Shown here: positions 1-6,621 of the stretch, piece by piece
Layout of the letters: the number at the start of each line of letters is the position of its first letter
How positions within the stretch are numbered: the first letter of the stretch is position 1
Origin: Mediterranea massiliensis
Lineage (GTDB): Bacteria > Bacteroidota > Bacteroidia > Bacteroidales > Bacteroidaceae
Direction of reading: 5' to 3'
DNA length: 7,420 bases
Assembly (NCBI GenBank): GCA_958402075.1
Contig: CATXSD010000125.1
Coordinates: forward strand, 1-7,420
Made by a program: the position numbers and the translations under genes
Notes under the pieces: model-generated
What the model was told of the DNA's origin: nothing
Databases searched by the model: none
The model's input: only the letters and a program-made list of their open reading frames with translations

Positions 1-627
1 CTCTTCAACGGCATCGACGTGGGCATCGACCTGTGGGGGCCCGGCGCCTACCTCCTGGGAAGCGACAACCTGAGCCTGGAAGTGTCTGCCAGCGCCAACC
101 TGAAGAACCGCTACTTCCCCACCCTGGAGCTGGGTTACGGACGGGCGGACAAAGGGAGCGAAGACGGCATCCACTACCGCACGGGGGCGCCCTACCTGCG
201 CATCGGCATGGACTACAACACCTTCTACAAGAAGAAGTTCTTGCACAAGCTGCTGGTGGGCCTGCGCTATGGAGTGAGCAGCTTCCAGTATGACGTGGAG
301 AACCTCGACGTGCCCGACGCCGTCTGGGGAGAGAGTGTGTGAAACCCCAATCTGGAGGACGGCATCTGGGGAGGTAGCCTGCCCTACAAGCACAAGGGCA
401 TGAAGGCCACCATGCACTGGGTGGAGGCCAACGTGGGCATCCGTGCCCAGGTGTGGCGCGACCTCTACATGGGCTGGTCCCTGCGCTACAAGATACGCCT
501 CTCGGCCAAGACGGGCGAGTATGGCGACCCCGACTACGTGCCCGGCTTCGGCACCTACGGCTCGAGCACTGTGGGCGTGTTCTACACCATTACGTATACA
601 TTACCTTTCTTTAACGACAAAAAATGA
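1..627 (+). pseudogene. DUF6048-type outer-membrane barrel protein, 5' end outside window, interrupted by in-frame TGA
   Basis: The reading frame is open from the first base, so the start lies outside the window. The translated part (208 codons before the stop at 625-627) has alternating polar and hydrophobic stretches rich in Tyr, Gly and Trp, for example YFPTLELGYG, LVGLRYGVSSFQYDV and MGWSLRYKIRLSAK. It ends in the strand-like VFYTITYTLPFF, as expected for a small outer-membrane beta-barrel; I recognise it as DUF6048-like from memory of Bacteroides proteins. A TGA at 340-342 interrupts the frame, but the same frame continues afterwards with family-like sequence (NPNLEDGIWGGSLPYKHKGM). This points to a single nonsense change or a sequencing error rather than two genes. 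The true end is also TGA and overlaps the mntP start as ATGA. No biochemical function is known to me. If the stop is real, the last 95 residues would be lost unless translation restarts, for instance at the ATG at 400. Confidence 0.75.
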
Positions 628-1211
628 CTAAGATTGAAATCTGGCTTCTGGCCGTGGGACTTGCCATGGACTGCTTCGCCATCTCCATCGCAAGCGGCAT
701 CCTGCTGAAGCGCACCCTCTGGCGCCCCATGCTGACGATGGCCTTCTTCTTCGGACTGTTCCAGGCGCTGATGCCTCTCATCGGATGGGCCTGCGCAAGC
801 ACATTCAGCCACCTCATCGAAGACGTGGACCACTGGATAGCCTTCGGCATCCTGGCCTTCCTGGGCGGGCGCATGGTGCGCGAATCGTTCAAGGAAGAAG
901 AGTGCCGCCACGACTTCGACCCCACCCGCCTGCGGGTCATCCTCATGCTGGCCGTGGCTACAAGCATCGATGCCCTGGCCGTGGGCGTTTCGTTCGCCTT
1001 CCTGGGCATGAAGAGCGTGTCGGCCATCCTGCCCTCCGTGGGCATCATCGGCTTCGTGTCGTTCGCCCTGTCGCTGGCGGGACTCCTGTTCGGCATCCGC
1101 TTCGGGTGCGGCATCGCCCGACGCCTGAAGGCTGAGCTTTGGGGCGGCATCATCCTCATCCTCATCGGCCTGAAGATACTCATCGAACATTTGATACAAC
1201 ACTATGGATAA
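624..1211 (+). CDS. mntP: Manganese efflux pump MntP
   Basis: A 195-residue inner-membrane protein of the MntP family, which exports Mn2+ to prevent manganese poisoning. It shows the family's two repeated halves, each opening with a helix that carries a buried acidic residue: GLAMDCFAIS with Asp16 and ATSIDALAVG with Asp116. These match the Asp residues required in Escherichia coli MntP. About six hydrophobic helices are visible, at roughly 5-25, 36-58, 70-88, 104-127, 131-157 and 169-190. The charged loop after helix 3 (FKEEECRHDFD, about residues 89-99) is typical. Length is close to the usual 185-195. The ATG start overlaps the stop of the upstream barrel gene as ATGA, and the stop lies inside the apbE start region, so translation of all three genes is probably coupled. 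No yybP-ykoY manganese riboswitch can sit directly upstream, because that space is coding. Expression therefore probably depends on a promoter outside the window. Confidence 0.95.
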   Translation: MTKIEIWLLAVGLAMDCFAISIASGILLKRTLWRPMLTMAFFFGLFQALMPLIGWACASTFSHLIEDVDHWIAFGILAFLGGRMVRESFKEEECRHDFDPTRLRVILMLAVATSIDALAVGVSFAFLGMKSVSAILPSVGIIGFVSFALSLAGLLFGIRFGCGIARRLKAELWGGIILILIGLKILIEHLIQHYG

Positions 1212-2229
1212 GAAGAAGACAACAAGAAATTTCCTCTGGGTGGCCCTGCTCGTGCTGGGCACCATCTGGATACTGGCACGCCACAACCAGGCGGCCCCCT
1301 ACCAGAAAGACAACGGCCTGATATTCGGCACCATCTACAACATCACCTACCAGCATCCCTCCAACCTGAAGGAAGACATCGAGGCCGAGCTGCATCGCTT
1401 CGACGGCTCCCTGTCGCCCTTCAACGACACGGCCGTCATCACCCGCATCAATCGGGGCGAGGACATCGCGGCCGACACCCTGTTCTGCAACGTCTTCCGC
1501 CGGAGCATGGAGATTTCACGCGAGACGGAAGGCGCGTTCGACATCACTGTCGCCCCGCTGGTCAATGCCTGGGGCTTCGGCTTCAAGCAAGGTGAATTTC
1601 CCGACTCGGCCACGGTGGACAGTCTGCGCCAGCTGGTGGGCTATCAGAAAGTGGAGCTCACGGCCGACGGACACGTACACAAGGCAGACCCGCGCATGCT
1701 GCTCTCGTGCAGTGCCGTGGCCAAGGGATATGCGGTAGACGTCATTGCCCAGCTGCTCCGCCGACGGGGTGTGAAAAACTTCATGGTAGACATCGGCGGC
1801 GAAGTGGTGGTAAGCGGACAGAACCCGCAGGAGGCCTTGTGGCGCATCGGCATCAACAAGCCAGTGGACGACTCGCTCTCGCAGAACCAGGACTTGCAGA
1901 CCGTATTGACACTGACGGATGTGGGTATCGCCACCTCGGGCAACTACCGCAACTACTACTACCACGAAGGCAAGAAGTATGCCCACACCATCGACCCGCA
2001 CACAGGCTATCCGGCTCTGCACAACCTGCTCTCGGCCACGGTCATCGCCCGCGACTGCATGAGCGCCGATGCCTATGCCACTGCCTTCATGGTGATGGGG
2101 CTGGAGAAGGCCAGGGACTTCGTGGAGGCACGCCCCGACCTGGACGCCTACTTCATCTACACCGACTCCACAGGCCGCTACCAGACGTACATGACACGGG
2201 GCATGGAGCGATATATAACGAAGAAATAG
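1204..2229 (+). CDS. apbE: FAD:protein FMN transferase ApbE
   Basis: A 341-residue ApbE-family enzyme. The family moves FMN from FAD onto a Thr or Ser of target flavoproteins such as NqrB, NqrC and RnfG/RnfD subunits outside the cytoplasmic membrane. An N-terminal hydrophobic segment (about residues 10-25) follows a Lys/Arg-rich start. There is no lipobox cysteine, so it looks like a membrane-anchored enzyme rather than a lipoprotein. Family motifs appear in order: GTIYNITY (42-49), ETEGAFDITVAPLVNAWGFG (107-126), AVAKGYAVD (171-179), VDIGGEVVVSG (195-205), ATSGNYRNYY (243-252), HTIDPHTGYP (261-270) and SADAYATAFMVMG (287-299). The last two include the conserved metal-binding Asp/Ser-Ala-Asp region. 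The ATG lies 8 bases inside mntP (ATGGATAA), so translation is likely coupled. The stop is TAG. Its target flavoproteins are not in this window. The pairing with a manganese exporter is notable because ApbE uses a divalent metal, but a functional link is only inference. Confidence 0.96.
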   Translation: MDKKKTTRNFLWVALLVLGTIWILARHNQAAPYQKDNGLIFGTIYNITYQHPSNLKEDIEAELHRFDGSLSPFNDTAVITRINRGEDIAADTLFCNVFRRSMEISRETEGAFDITVAPLVNAWGFGFKQGEFPDSATVDSLRQLVGYQKVELTADGHVHKADPRMLLSCSAVAKGYAVDVIAQLLRRRGVKNFMVDIGGEVVVSGQNPQEALWRIGINKPVDDSLSQNQDLQTVLTLTDVGIATSGNYRNYYYHEGKKYAHTIDPHTGYPALHNLLSATVIARDCMSADAYATAFMVMGLEKARDFVEARPDLDAYFIYTDSTGRYQTYMTRGMERYITKK

Positions 2230-2230
2230 G

Positions 2231-2599
2231 TCACTTGTAGAACACGAAGTACACGGCCAGCACCAGGCAGATGAAGGCGGCGAAGTGGTTCCAGTGCAGG
2301 GCCTCGCCCTTGAAGAAGACGGTGGTGAAGAGGGTGAAAATCATCAGCGTGATGACCTCCTGGATGACCTTGAGCTGCATCAGCGAGAAGGGACCGCCGT
2401 TCTCGACGAAGCCGATTCGGTTGGCAGGCACCTGGAAGGAATACTCGGCCAGGGCAATGGCCCACGAAAAGAGGACAACCGCGTAGAGCGGCCAGTTGGA
2501 GATGACCTTCATCTCCTGCAACTTCAGGTGCCCATACCAGGCGAACGTCATGAAGATGTTCGACACGATGAGCAGAAGGATGGTGTAGATTGCTTTCAT
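2231..2599 (-). CDS. DMT-family protein, DUF486 (four-helix membrane protein)
   Basis: A 122-residue integral membrane protein with four predicted helices, at about 3-20, 36-54, 74-96 and 103-121. The DUF486 signature stretches are clear: WYGHLK (21-26), AEYSFQVPANRIG (51-63), and FSLMQLKVIQEVITL (71-85). The family belongs to the drug/metabolite transporter superfamily and is similar in size to small multidrug-resistance proteins. No substrate is established that I know of. It lies 27 bases downstream of ttcA on the same strand, so the two are probably co-transcribed. The stop is TGA, and the frame end fits the family length, which supports TGA as a normal stop in this genome. The gene converges on apbE with a single base (2230) between stop codons. 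Confidence 0.92.
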   Translation of the reverse strand: MKAIYTILLLIVSNIFMTFAWYGHLKLQEMKVISNWPLYAVVLFSWAIALAEYSFQVPANRIGFVENGGPFSLMQLKVIQEVITLMIFTLFTTVFFKGEALHWNHFAAFICLVLAVYFVFYK

Positions 2600-2626
2600 T
2601 GTGCTATCAGTTATTAAACGTTACAA

Positions 2627-3370
2627 TCAAATTTTGGGCGGGAGGAGCTCCTCCTGCACGTTGGTCATGCTGGCCCAGAGGCTGTAGCGCGCCTCGGGGT
2701 TCATCGCCTCCAGGCGGCGGAGGACCTCGCGCATGTCCGAGCGGTGGGAGTCGTGCTCGTAGGGGCAGTTCTTCACCTGCTTGCGGTAGGCGTGGGCGGC
2801 GGCCAGGGCTTCGAGGTCGGCCTCGTGCACCAGACAGAGGGGGCGGACGATGGTCATGTCGAACTTCTTCATCACCAGCCGCGGAGGCATGGTGGAGAAG
2901 GCGCCCTGGAAGGTCTGGTTCATGAGGAGCGTCACGAGGATGTCGTCCATGTGGTGGCCCAGGGCAATCTTGTTGCACCCCAGGTCGCGGGCGGCGGTGA
3001 AGAGCTCCTTGCGGCGGTTCCACGAGCAGAGGAAGCAGGGTGACTTGCGGCTGTCGGTCGAGGCGTCGAACTCCGTCTCGCGCAGGACGAAGGGCACTCC
3101 CCGCTCCTCGCAGAACGCACGCAGGTAGGCGGCGTCGCTGGCGTAGGGGATGTTGCGCATGGCCACATGCACGGCGGTGAGCGTGAAGCGCGGACGGTAG
3201 ATGCGCGCCCGACGGGCCAGAAGCTCCGTCAGGGCCAGCGAGTCCTTGCCGCCCGAGAGGCCCACAAGGAGGTGGTCTCCGTCCTCAATGAGGCCGTAGT
3301 CCACGACACCCTTCATCAGACGCCGCTCGACGCGGCGCATCAGCCGTTGTTCTTCCGTCTCTTTTCCCAT
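2627..3370 (-). CDS. ttcA: tRNA 2-thiocytidine(32) synthetase TtcA-type PP-loop protein
   Basis: A 247-residue cytoplasmic protein of the TtcA/TilS-like PP-loop ATPase group. TtcA activates cytidine 32 of certain tRNAs with ATP and inserts sulfur using an iron-sulfur cluster. Visible are the PP-loop SGGKDS (39-44), GHHMDD (138-143), the cysteine pair PCFLC (Cys112, Cys115) and the distal NCPYE (Cys202). These three cysteines correspond to the cluster ligands of TtcA. The absence of a C-terminal substrate-binding domain argues against TilS. The chosen ATG at 3368-3370 gives MGKETEEQ. A longer reading from a TTG at 3401-3403 would start inside the -7 box and is unlikely to be translated. The stop is TGA, with a TAA six bases further on in the same frame. 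It heads a probable two-gene unit with the DUF486 protein. Assignment to TtcA proper rather than another PP-loop thiolase rests on the Cys pattern seen by eye. Confidence 0.9.
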   Translation of the reverse strand: MGKETEEQRLMRRVERRLMKGVVDYGLIEDGDHLLVGLSGGKDSLALTELLARRARIYRPRFTLTAVHVAMRNIPYASDAAYLRAFCEERGVPFVLRETEFDASTDSRKSPCFLCSWNRRKELFTAARDLGCNKIALGHHMDDILVTLLMNQTFQGAFSTMPPRLVMKKFDMTIVRPLCLVHEADLEALAAAHAYRKQVKNCPYEHDSHRSDMREVLRRLEAMNPEARYSLWASMTNVQEELLPPKI

Positions 3371-3389
3371 AACATTCGTTTTGCGGGCA

Positions 3390-3408
3390 CAAAAGTAGTG
3401 CAAAAGTA
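3390..3408 (-). promoter_or_regulatory. Likely ttcA promoter: two copies of Bacteroidota -7 box TACTTTTG
   Basis: On the minus strand TACTTTTG occurs twice, at 3408-3401 and 3397-3390, 11 bases apart. Both fit the Bacteroidota primary sigma -7 consensus TAnnTTTG exactly. The nearer box ends about 19 bases upstream of the ttcA ATG, leaving a short leader. I see no good -33 TTTG at the expected distance for either copy. The boxes support the ATG at 3370 as the start. Confidence 0.6.
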
Positions 3409-3460
3409 TGAATTGAGGAAGAAAACCTGGGGCGAACGGACATTATTAAGGAGAAATTCG

Positions 3461-3468
3461 TATCTTTG
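3461..3468 (+). promoter_or_regulatory. Likely promoter of the PorE-like/nfeD/floA operon: -7 box TATCTTTG
   Basis: TATCTTTG matches the Bacteroidota -7 consensus TAnnTTTG exactly. It ends 27 bases before the ATG at 3496, so transcription would start around 3473-3476. No convincing -33 TTTG is seen near 3438-3442. The box overlaps an alternative in-frame TTG at 3466, which argues for the ATG at 3496 as the true start. Confidence 0.6.
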
Positions 3469-3495
3469 GACGCAAATGACCAAGACCTTTCACGT

Positions 3496-4941
3496 ATGAA
3501 CCAAAAGATAAAGAAACAGATACAGACACTCGGCCTGGCCCTCGTGCTGGGCACCTCGGCCGCCTCGGCGCAGACCCTGGCCCAAGCGCGCACGTGGTAC
3601 AACCAGGGCGACTATGCCCAGGCCAAGCCCGTGATGGAGCGCTACTACAAGTCGCAGCCCTCGAACGGCAACTACAGCCTGTGGTATGGCGTGTGCTGCC
3701 TGGAGACGGGCGATGCCGAAAAGGCCGTCAAGCCCCTCGAGACGGCCGTCAAGCGGCGTGTCACCAGCGGCCAGCTCCACCTGGCGCGTGCCTACGACGC
3801 CGTCTACCGCTTCGAGGATGCCGCCGAGGTGTGCGACGACTACCTCGCCGACCTGAAGCGCCTGCGCCGCTCCACGGACGTGGCCGAACAGCTGGCCGCA
3901 CGCATCCGCAGCCACCTGCTCATGCTCAAGGGTGTGGAGCGCGTGTGCGTCATAGACAGCTTCGTGGTAGACCGCCGCACCTTCCTCCAAGCCTACAAGA
4001 TAGGCCCCGAGAGCGGCACCCTGAGCCTCTATGCCGACTACTTCAAGGACAACGGACACACGGGCGGCACCGTCTACGAAACCGAACTGGGCAACAAGCT
4101 CTACTACAGCGAACTCCAGCCGGACAGCACCCTGGCCATCCTGAGCCGCTCCAAGCTCTCGGACGGATGGAGCAAGGGCACTCTCCTGCCCGGCAGCGTC
4201 AACGAGGGCGTCAATGCCGACTATCCCTTCATGATGGCCGACGGCATGACCCTCTACTATGCCGCCGACGGCCCCGAGTCGATGGGCGGAACCGACATCT
4301 TCGTCACCCGCTACAACACCAATACGGACACCTACCTCGTGCCCGAAAACGTGGGCATGCCCTTCAACTCGCCCTACAACGACTACATGTATGCCGTCGA
4401 CGAGTACAACAACCTGGGATGGTTTGCCTCCGACCGCTACCAGCCGGCCGACAAGGTGTGCATCTACGTCTTCCTCCCCAACGCCACGAAGCAGGTCTAC
4501 GACTACGAAAGCATGGACAAGGATCTCCTGCTGCGCCTGGCCGCCCTGAAGGACATCCGTCTGACGTGGACGGACAGCACCCTCGTGGACGAAGCACGCC
4601 GGCGGCTGGCCACCGTCCTGGCCGGAAAGCCCCAGGTGAAGAAAGAGAAGCGCGACTTCGAGTTCATCATCAACGACGAGACCACCTACTACCAGCTCTC
4701 CGACTTCCGTTCGCCCCAAGCCAAGGCCCTCTTCGCCAAGTACCGCCAGCTGGAGCAGAGCTTCGCCCAGCAGAGCGGAAAGCTGGAGAAGGGACGCCGC
4801 AAGTATGCTGAAGCCTCGGCAGAAGAGAAGAAGCAGCTGGCCCCCGCCATCCTCGACCTGGAACAGCGCATACTGACCCTCCGCAAGGAGGTGAACGAAG
4901 CCGCCAAGGCCGTCCGACGGGCCGAAGCCGGAGTTCAATAA
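3496..4941 (+). CDS. Secreted TPR / beta-propeller (PD40) / coiled-coil protein, PorE-like without OmpA domain
   Basis: A 481-residue exported protein of unproven function. From the ATG at 3496 it starts with a Lys-rich end and a hydrophobic core ending SAASAQ, a good signal peptide cut after about residue 26. Residues 27-145 form TPR-like helical pairs (ARTWYNQGDYAQAKPVMERY, then SLWYGVCCLETGDAEKAVKPL, LARAYDAVYRFEDAAEVCD). Residues about 150-330 look like a beta-propeller of PD40/WD40 type, with blade motifs DYPFMMADGMTLYYAADGP (242-260), GGTDIFVTRY (264-273) and YNNLGWFASDR (304-314). Residues about 405-475 form a charged coiled coil. The TPR-then-propeller order resembles PorE, a periplasmic part of the type IX secretion system, but PorE continues into an OmpA-like peptidoglycan-binding domain that is missing here. 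The protein is the first gene of a unit with nfeD (22-base gap) and floA. An envelope scaffold role linked to the flotillin is inference. Confidence 0.85.
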   Translation: MNQKIKKQIQTLGLALVLGTSAASAQTLAQARTWYNQGDYAQAKPVMERYYKSQPSNGNYSLWYGVCCLETGDAEKAVKPLETAVKRRVTSGQLHLARAYDAVYRFEDAAEVCDDYLADLKRLRRSTDVAEQLAARIRSHLLMLKGVERVCVIDSFVVDRRTFLQAYKIGPESGTLSLYADYFKDNGHTGGTVYETELGNKLYYSELQPDSTLAILSRSKLSDGWSKGTLLPGSVNEGVNADYPFMMADGMTLYYAADGPESMGGTDIFVTRYNTNTDTYLVPENVGMPFNSPYNDYMYAVDEYNNLGWFASDRYQPADKVCIYVFLPNATKQVYDYESMDKDLLLRLAALKDIRLTWTDSTLVDEARRRLATVLAGKPQVKKEKRDFEFIINDETTYYQLSDFRSPQAKALFAKYRQLEQSFAQQSGKLEKGRRKYAEASAEEKKQLAPAILDLEQRILTLRKEVNEAAKAVRRAEAGVQ

Positions 4942-4963
4942 AAACCCATAAATCCTTCATCCT

Positions 4964-5431
4964 ATGGATATTGCCATCATCGCCGTGCTGCTCATAGCAG
5001 CCATCATCCTGTTTCTGGTAGAGCTCTTCGTCATCCCCGGCATCAGCATCGCGGGCATCCTGGCAGGCGGCTGCTACCTCTTTGCCAACTACTACGCCTT
5101 CACCCGTCTGGGCATGGCGGGCGGCTTCGTCACGCTGGGCATCTCGGCCGCGGCGTGTGTGGGTTCGCTCGTGTGGTTCATGCGCTCCAAGACGCTGGAC
5201 CGCATCTCGCTCAAGACCGACATCACCGGCACGGTGGACCGCTCGGCCGAACAGAGCGTGCAGGTGGGCGACACGGGCATCGCCCTGACGCGCCTGGCCC
5301 TCGTGGGACGCGCCGACATCGCCGGCCGCCTGGTGGAAGTGACCTCGGCCGACGGCTTTCTGGACGAGAAGACCCCCGTGGTGGTGGTGCGCATTACCGA
5401 CGGCACTGTCTTCGTCGGCCGAAAAGCGTAA
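4964..5431 (+). CDS. nfeD: NfeD-family membrane protein (short form)
   Basis: A 155-residue NfeD protein of the short type, with no ClpP-like serine protease domain. Two or three membrane segments fill the N-terminal half: residues 3-24, which carry LVELFVIPG (18-26) typical of the family, about 27-45, and about 52-73. The C-terminal part from about residue 88 is the soluble OB-fold domain (VGDTGIALTRL at 101-111, GRADIAGRLVEV at 115-126, VVVVRITDGTVFVG at 139-152). NfeD proteins pair with SPFH/flotillin proteins and are thought to bind them in membrane microdomains. Here floA follows 66 bases downstream, the classic arrangement. The gap to the PorE-like gene is 22 bases, so the three genes are probably one transcript. 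Confidence 0.93.
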   Translation: MDIAIIAVLLIAAIILFLVELFVIPGISIAGILAGGCYLFANYYAFTRLGMAGGFVTLGISAAACVGSLVWFMRSKTLDRISLKTDITGTVDRSAEQSVQVGDTGIALTRLALVGRADIAGRLVEVTSADGFLDEKTPVVVVRITDGTVFVGRKA

Positions 5432-5461
5432 TTGTGATTTGTGATTTGTGATATTTGTGAT
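5432..5461 (+). repeat. Short heptamer array (TTGTGAT) in the nfeD-floA gap
   Basis: Directly after the nfeD stop, TTGTGAT occurs three times in perfect tandem (5432-5452). After two extra bases (AT, 5453-5454) a fourth copy lies at 5455-5461. The rest of the gap up to the floA ATG is A-rich (about 5464-5497), which is usual for ribosome binding in Bacteroidota. The array occupies the 5' leader of floA but shows no dyad symmetry. The same 7-base period appears in the larger array after floA. Confidence 0.85.
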
Positions 5462-5497
5462 ACTGAAAAAAGACCATAAACTTAAAACCTGAAAACA

Positions 5498-6499
5498 ATG
5501 GACACAAGCTCTTTGTATCTGACCGCCTTCCTCGTGGTGGGAGGCATCATCTTTCTGATACTCTTTTTCCACTACGTGCCCTTCTTCCTGTGGCTCTCGG
5601 CCAAGGTGTCGGGCGTCAACATCTCGCTGGTGCAGCTCTTCCTGATGCGCATCCGTAACGTGCCGCCCTACGTCATCGTGCCGGGGCTCATCGAAGCCCA
5701 CAAGGCAGGCCTGGGCAACATCACGCGCGACGGCCTCGAAGCCCACTACCTGGCGGGCGGACACGTCGAAAAGGTGGTGCACGCCCTCGTGTCGGCCGCC
5801 AAGGCAAACATCGACCTGCCCTTCCAGATGGCCACTGCCATCGACCTGGCGGGGCGCGACGTCTTCGAAGCCGTACAGATGTCGGTCAACCCCAAGGTCA
5901 TCGACACCCCGCCCGTGACGGCCGTAGCCAAGGACGGCATCCAGCTCATCGCCAAGGCGCGCGTCACAGTTCGTGCCAACATCCGCCAGCTGGTGGGCGG
6001 TGCGGGCGAAGACACGGTGCTGGCCCGCGTGGGCGAAGGCATCGTCTCGTCCATCGGCTCGAGCGAAAGCCACAAGTCCGTGCTCGAGAACCCCGACTCC
6101 ATCTCGAAGCTCGTGCTCCGCAAGGGCCTCGACGCAGGCACGGCCTTCGAAATCCTCTCCATCGACATCGCCGACATCGACATCGGCAAGAACATCGGCG
6201 CCGCCCTCCAGATGGACCAGGCCAATGCCGACAAGAACATCGCCCAGGCCAAGGCCGAAGAGCGACGCGCCATGGCCGTGGCCAGCGAGCAGGAGATGAA
6301 GGCCAAGGCACAGGAGGCACGCGCCAAGGTTATCGAAGCCGAAGCCGAAGTGCCCAAAGCCATGGCCGAAGCCTTCCGCAACGGCAACCTGGGCATCATG
6401 GACTACTACCGCATGAAGAACATCCAGGCCGATACCGACATGCGCGAGACCATCGCCCGCCCCGCTACGGGCGGAAGCAATGCGCCGCTGAACAAATAA
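5498..6499 (+). CDS. floA: Flotillin-like protein FloA
   Basis: A 333-residue protein of the FloA (YqfA/UPF0365) family, which scaffolds lipid microdomains in the cytoplasmic membrane. It has an N-terminal membrane hairpin (about 8-33), then PPYVIVPGLIEAHKAGL (56-72) and YLAGGHVEKVVHAL (84-97), both family hallmarks. An SPFH-type domain covers about 105-235 (TPPVTAVAKDGIQLIAKARV at 137-156). An Ala/Glu/Lys-rich coiled coil follows (about 238-290, QAKAEERRAMAVASEQEMKA). The family ending EAEVPKAMAEAFRNGNLGIM and DYYRMKNIQADTDMR is complete. Length equals the normal 330 or so, and nothing looks broken. It follows nfeD, its usual partner, and may share the promoter at 3461. Both gaps around it carry 7-bp tandem repeats. 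Confidence 0.96.
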   Translation: MDTSSLYLTAFLVVGGIIFLILFFHYVPFFLWLSAKVSGVNISLVQLFLMRIRNVPPYVIVPGLIEAHKAGLGNITRDGLEAHYLAGGHVEKVVHALVSAAKANIDLPFQMATAIDLAGRDVFEAVQMSVNPKVIDTPPVTAVAKDGIQLIAKARVTVRANIRQLVGGAGEDTVLARVGEGIVSSIGSSESHKSVLENPDSISKLVLRKGLDAGTAFEILSIDIADIDIGKNIGAALQMDQANADKNIAQAKAEERRAMAVASEQEMKAKAQEARAKVIEAEAEVPKAMAEAFRNGNLGIMDYYRMKNIQADTDMRETIARPATGGSNAPLNK

Positions 6500-6531
6500 G
6501 CTACGAGTGACGAGCTACGAGCTACGAGTGA
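6500..6531 (-). repeat. Left arm of inverted heptamer array
   Basis: Immediately after the floA stop, the minus strand reads TCACTCG (6531-6525), TAGCTCG (6524-6518), TAGCTCG (6517-6511), TCACTCG (6510-6504) and a partial TAGC (6503-6500). These are the same heptamers as in the right arm at 6590-6680 but in the opposite orientation. Confidence 0.9.
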
Positions 6532-6621
6532 GACAGGGTATGAGTGGTGGGCTACCCATCCCCTCCAACGAAAGGAAAAGGCCCTCTTGTCACTCATAGC
6601 TTGTAGCTTATAGCTCGTAGC
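6500..6621. repeat. Long imperfect inverted repeat (hairpin) between floA and the phosphorylase gene
   Basis: Positions 6500-6538 can pair with about 6582-6621. The outer part is the two heptamer arms, and the inner part adds GACAGGG against CCCTCTTGTC with a small bulge. By eye, 26 of 33 aligned positions in the heptamer arms are complementary, and two of the remaining differences would be G-U pairs in RNA. The loop contains a second small dyad, GGGTA (6536-6540) with TACCC (6553-6557). There is no T-run after the stem, so it is not a standard intrinsic terminator. A role in floA mRNA 3' end stability or in attenuating the next gene is possible but unproven. Confidence 0.75.

Noticed and set aside
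1..627. TGA read as an amino acid (alternative code or selenocysteine)
   Set aside because: At least three genes here end in TGA at family-consistent positions, including this one, and an outer-membrane barrel is not a plausible selenoprotein. No convincing SECIS-like element was identified beyond a 5-bp stem.
1204..1290. Lipoprotein signal for ApbE
   Set aside because: There is no cysteine after the hydrophobic segment, so a membrane anchor is the better reading.
3594..4811. 405-residue plus-strand frame within the PorE-like gene
   Set aside because: The Pro/Arg/His-rich translation is typical of an out-of-frame reading of GC-rich coding sequence.
3490..4938. 482-residue open frame antisense to almost the entire PorE-like gene
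   Set aside because: It is a shadow created by the strong GC and codon bias of the sense gene. Its composition is rich in Val, Gly, His and Ala with no recognisable domain, and the sense strand has a signal peptide, clear domains and a promoter box.
5450..5457. GATATTTG as a -7 box for a separate floA promoter
   Set aside because: It differs from TAnnTTTG at the first base, has no -33 partner at proper spacing, and arises within the TTGTGAT array.
4670..6073. 467-residue minus-strand open frame across nfeD and the start of floA
   Set aside because: It is rich in His, Asp, Arg and Gly with no family features, while the plus strand carries two well-recognised genes in the same place.
6500..6621. 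Intrinsic terminator for floA
   Set aside because: The stem is long and imperfect with a large loop and no following T-run, so the standard terminator pattern is not met.
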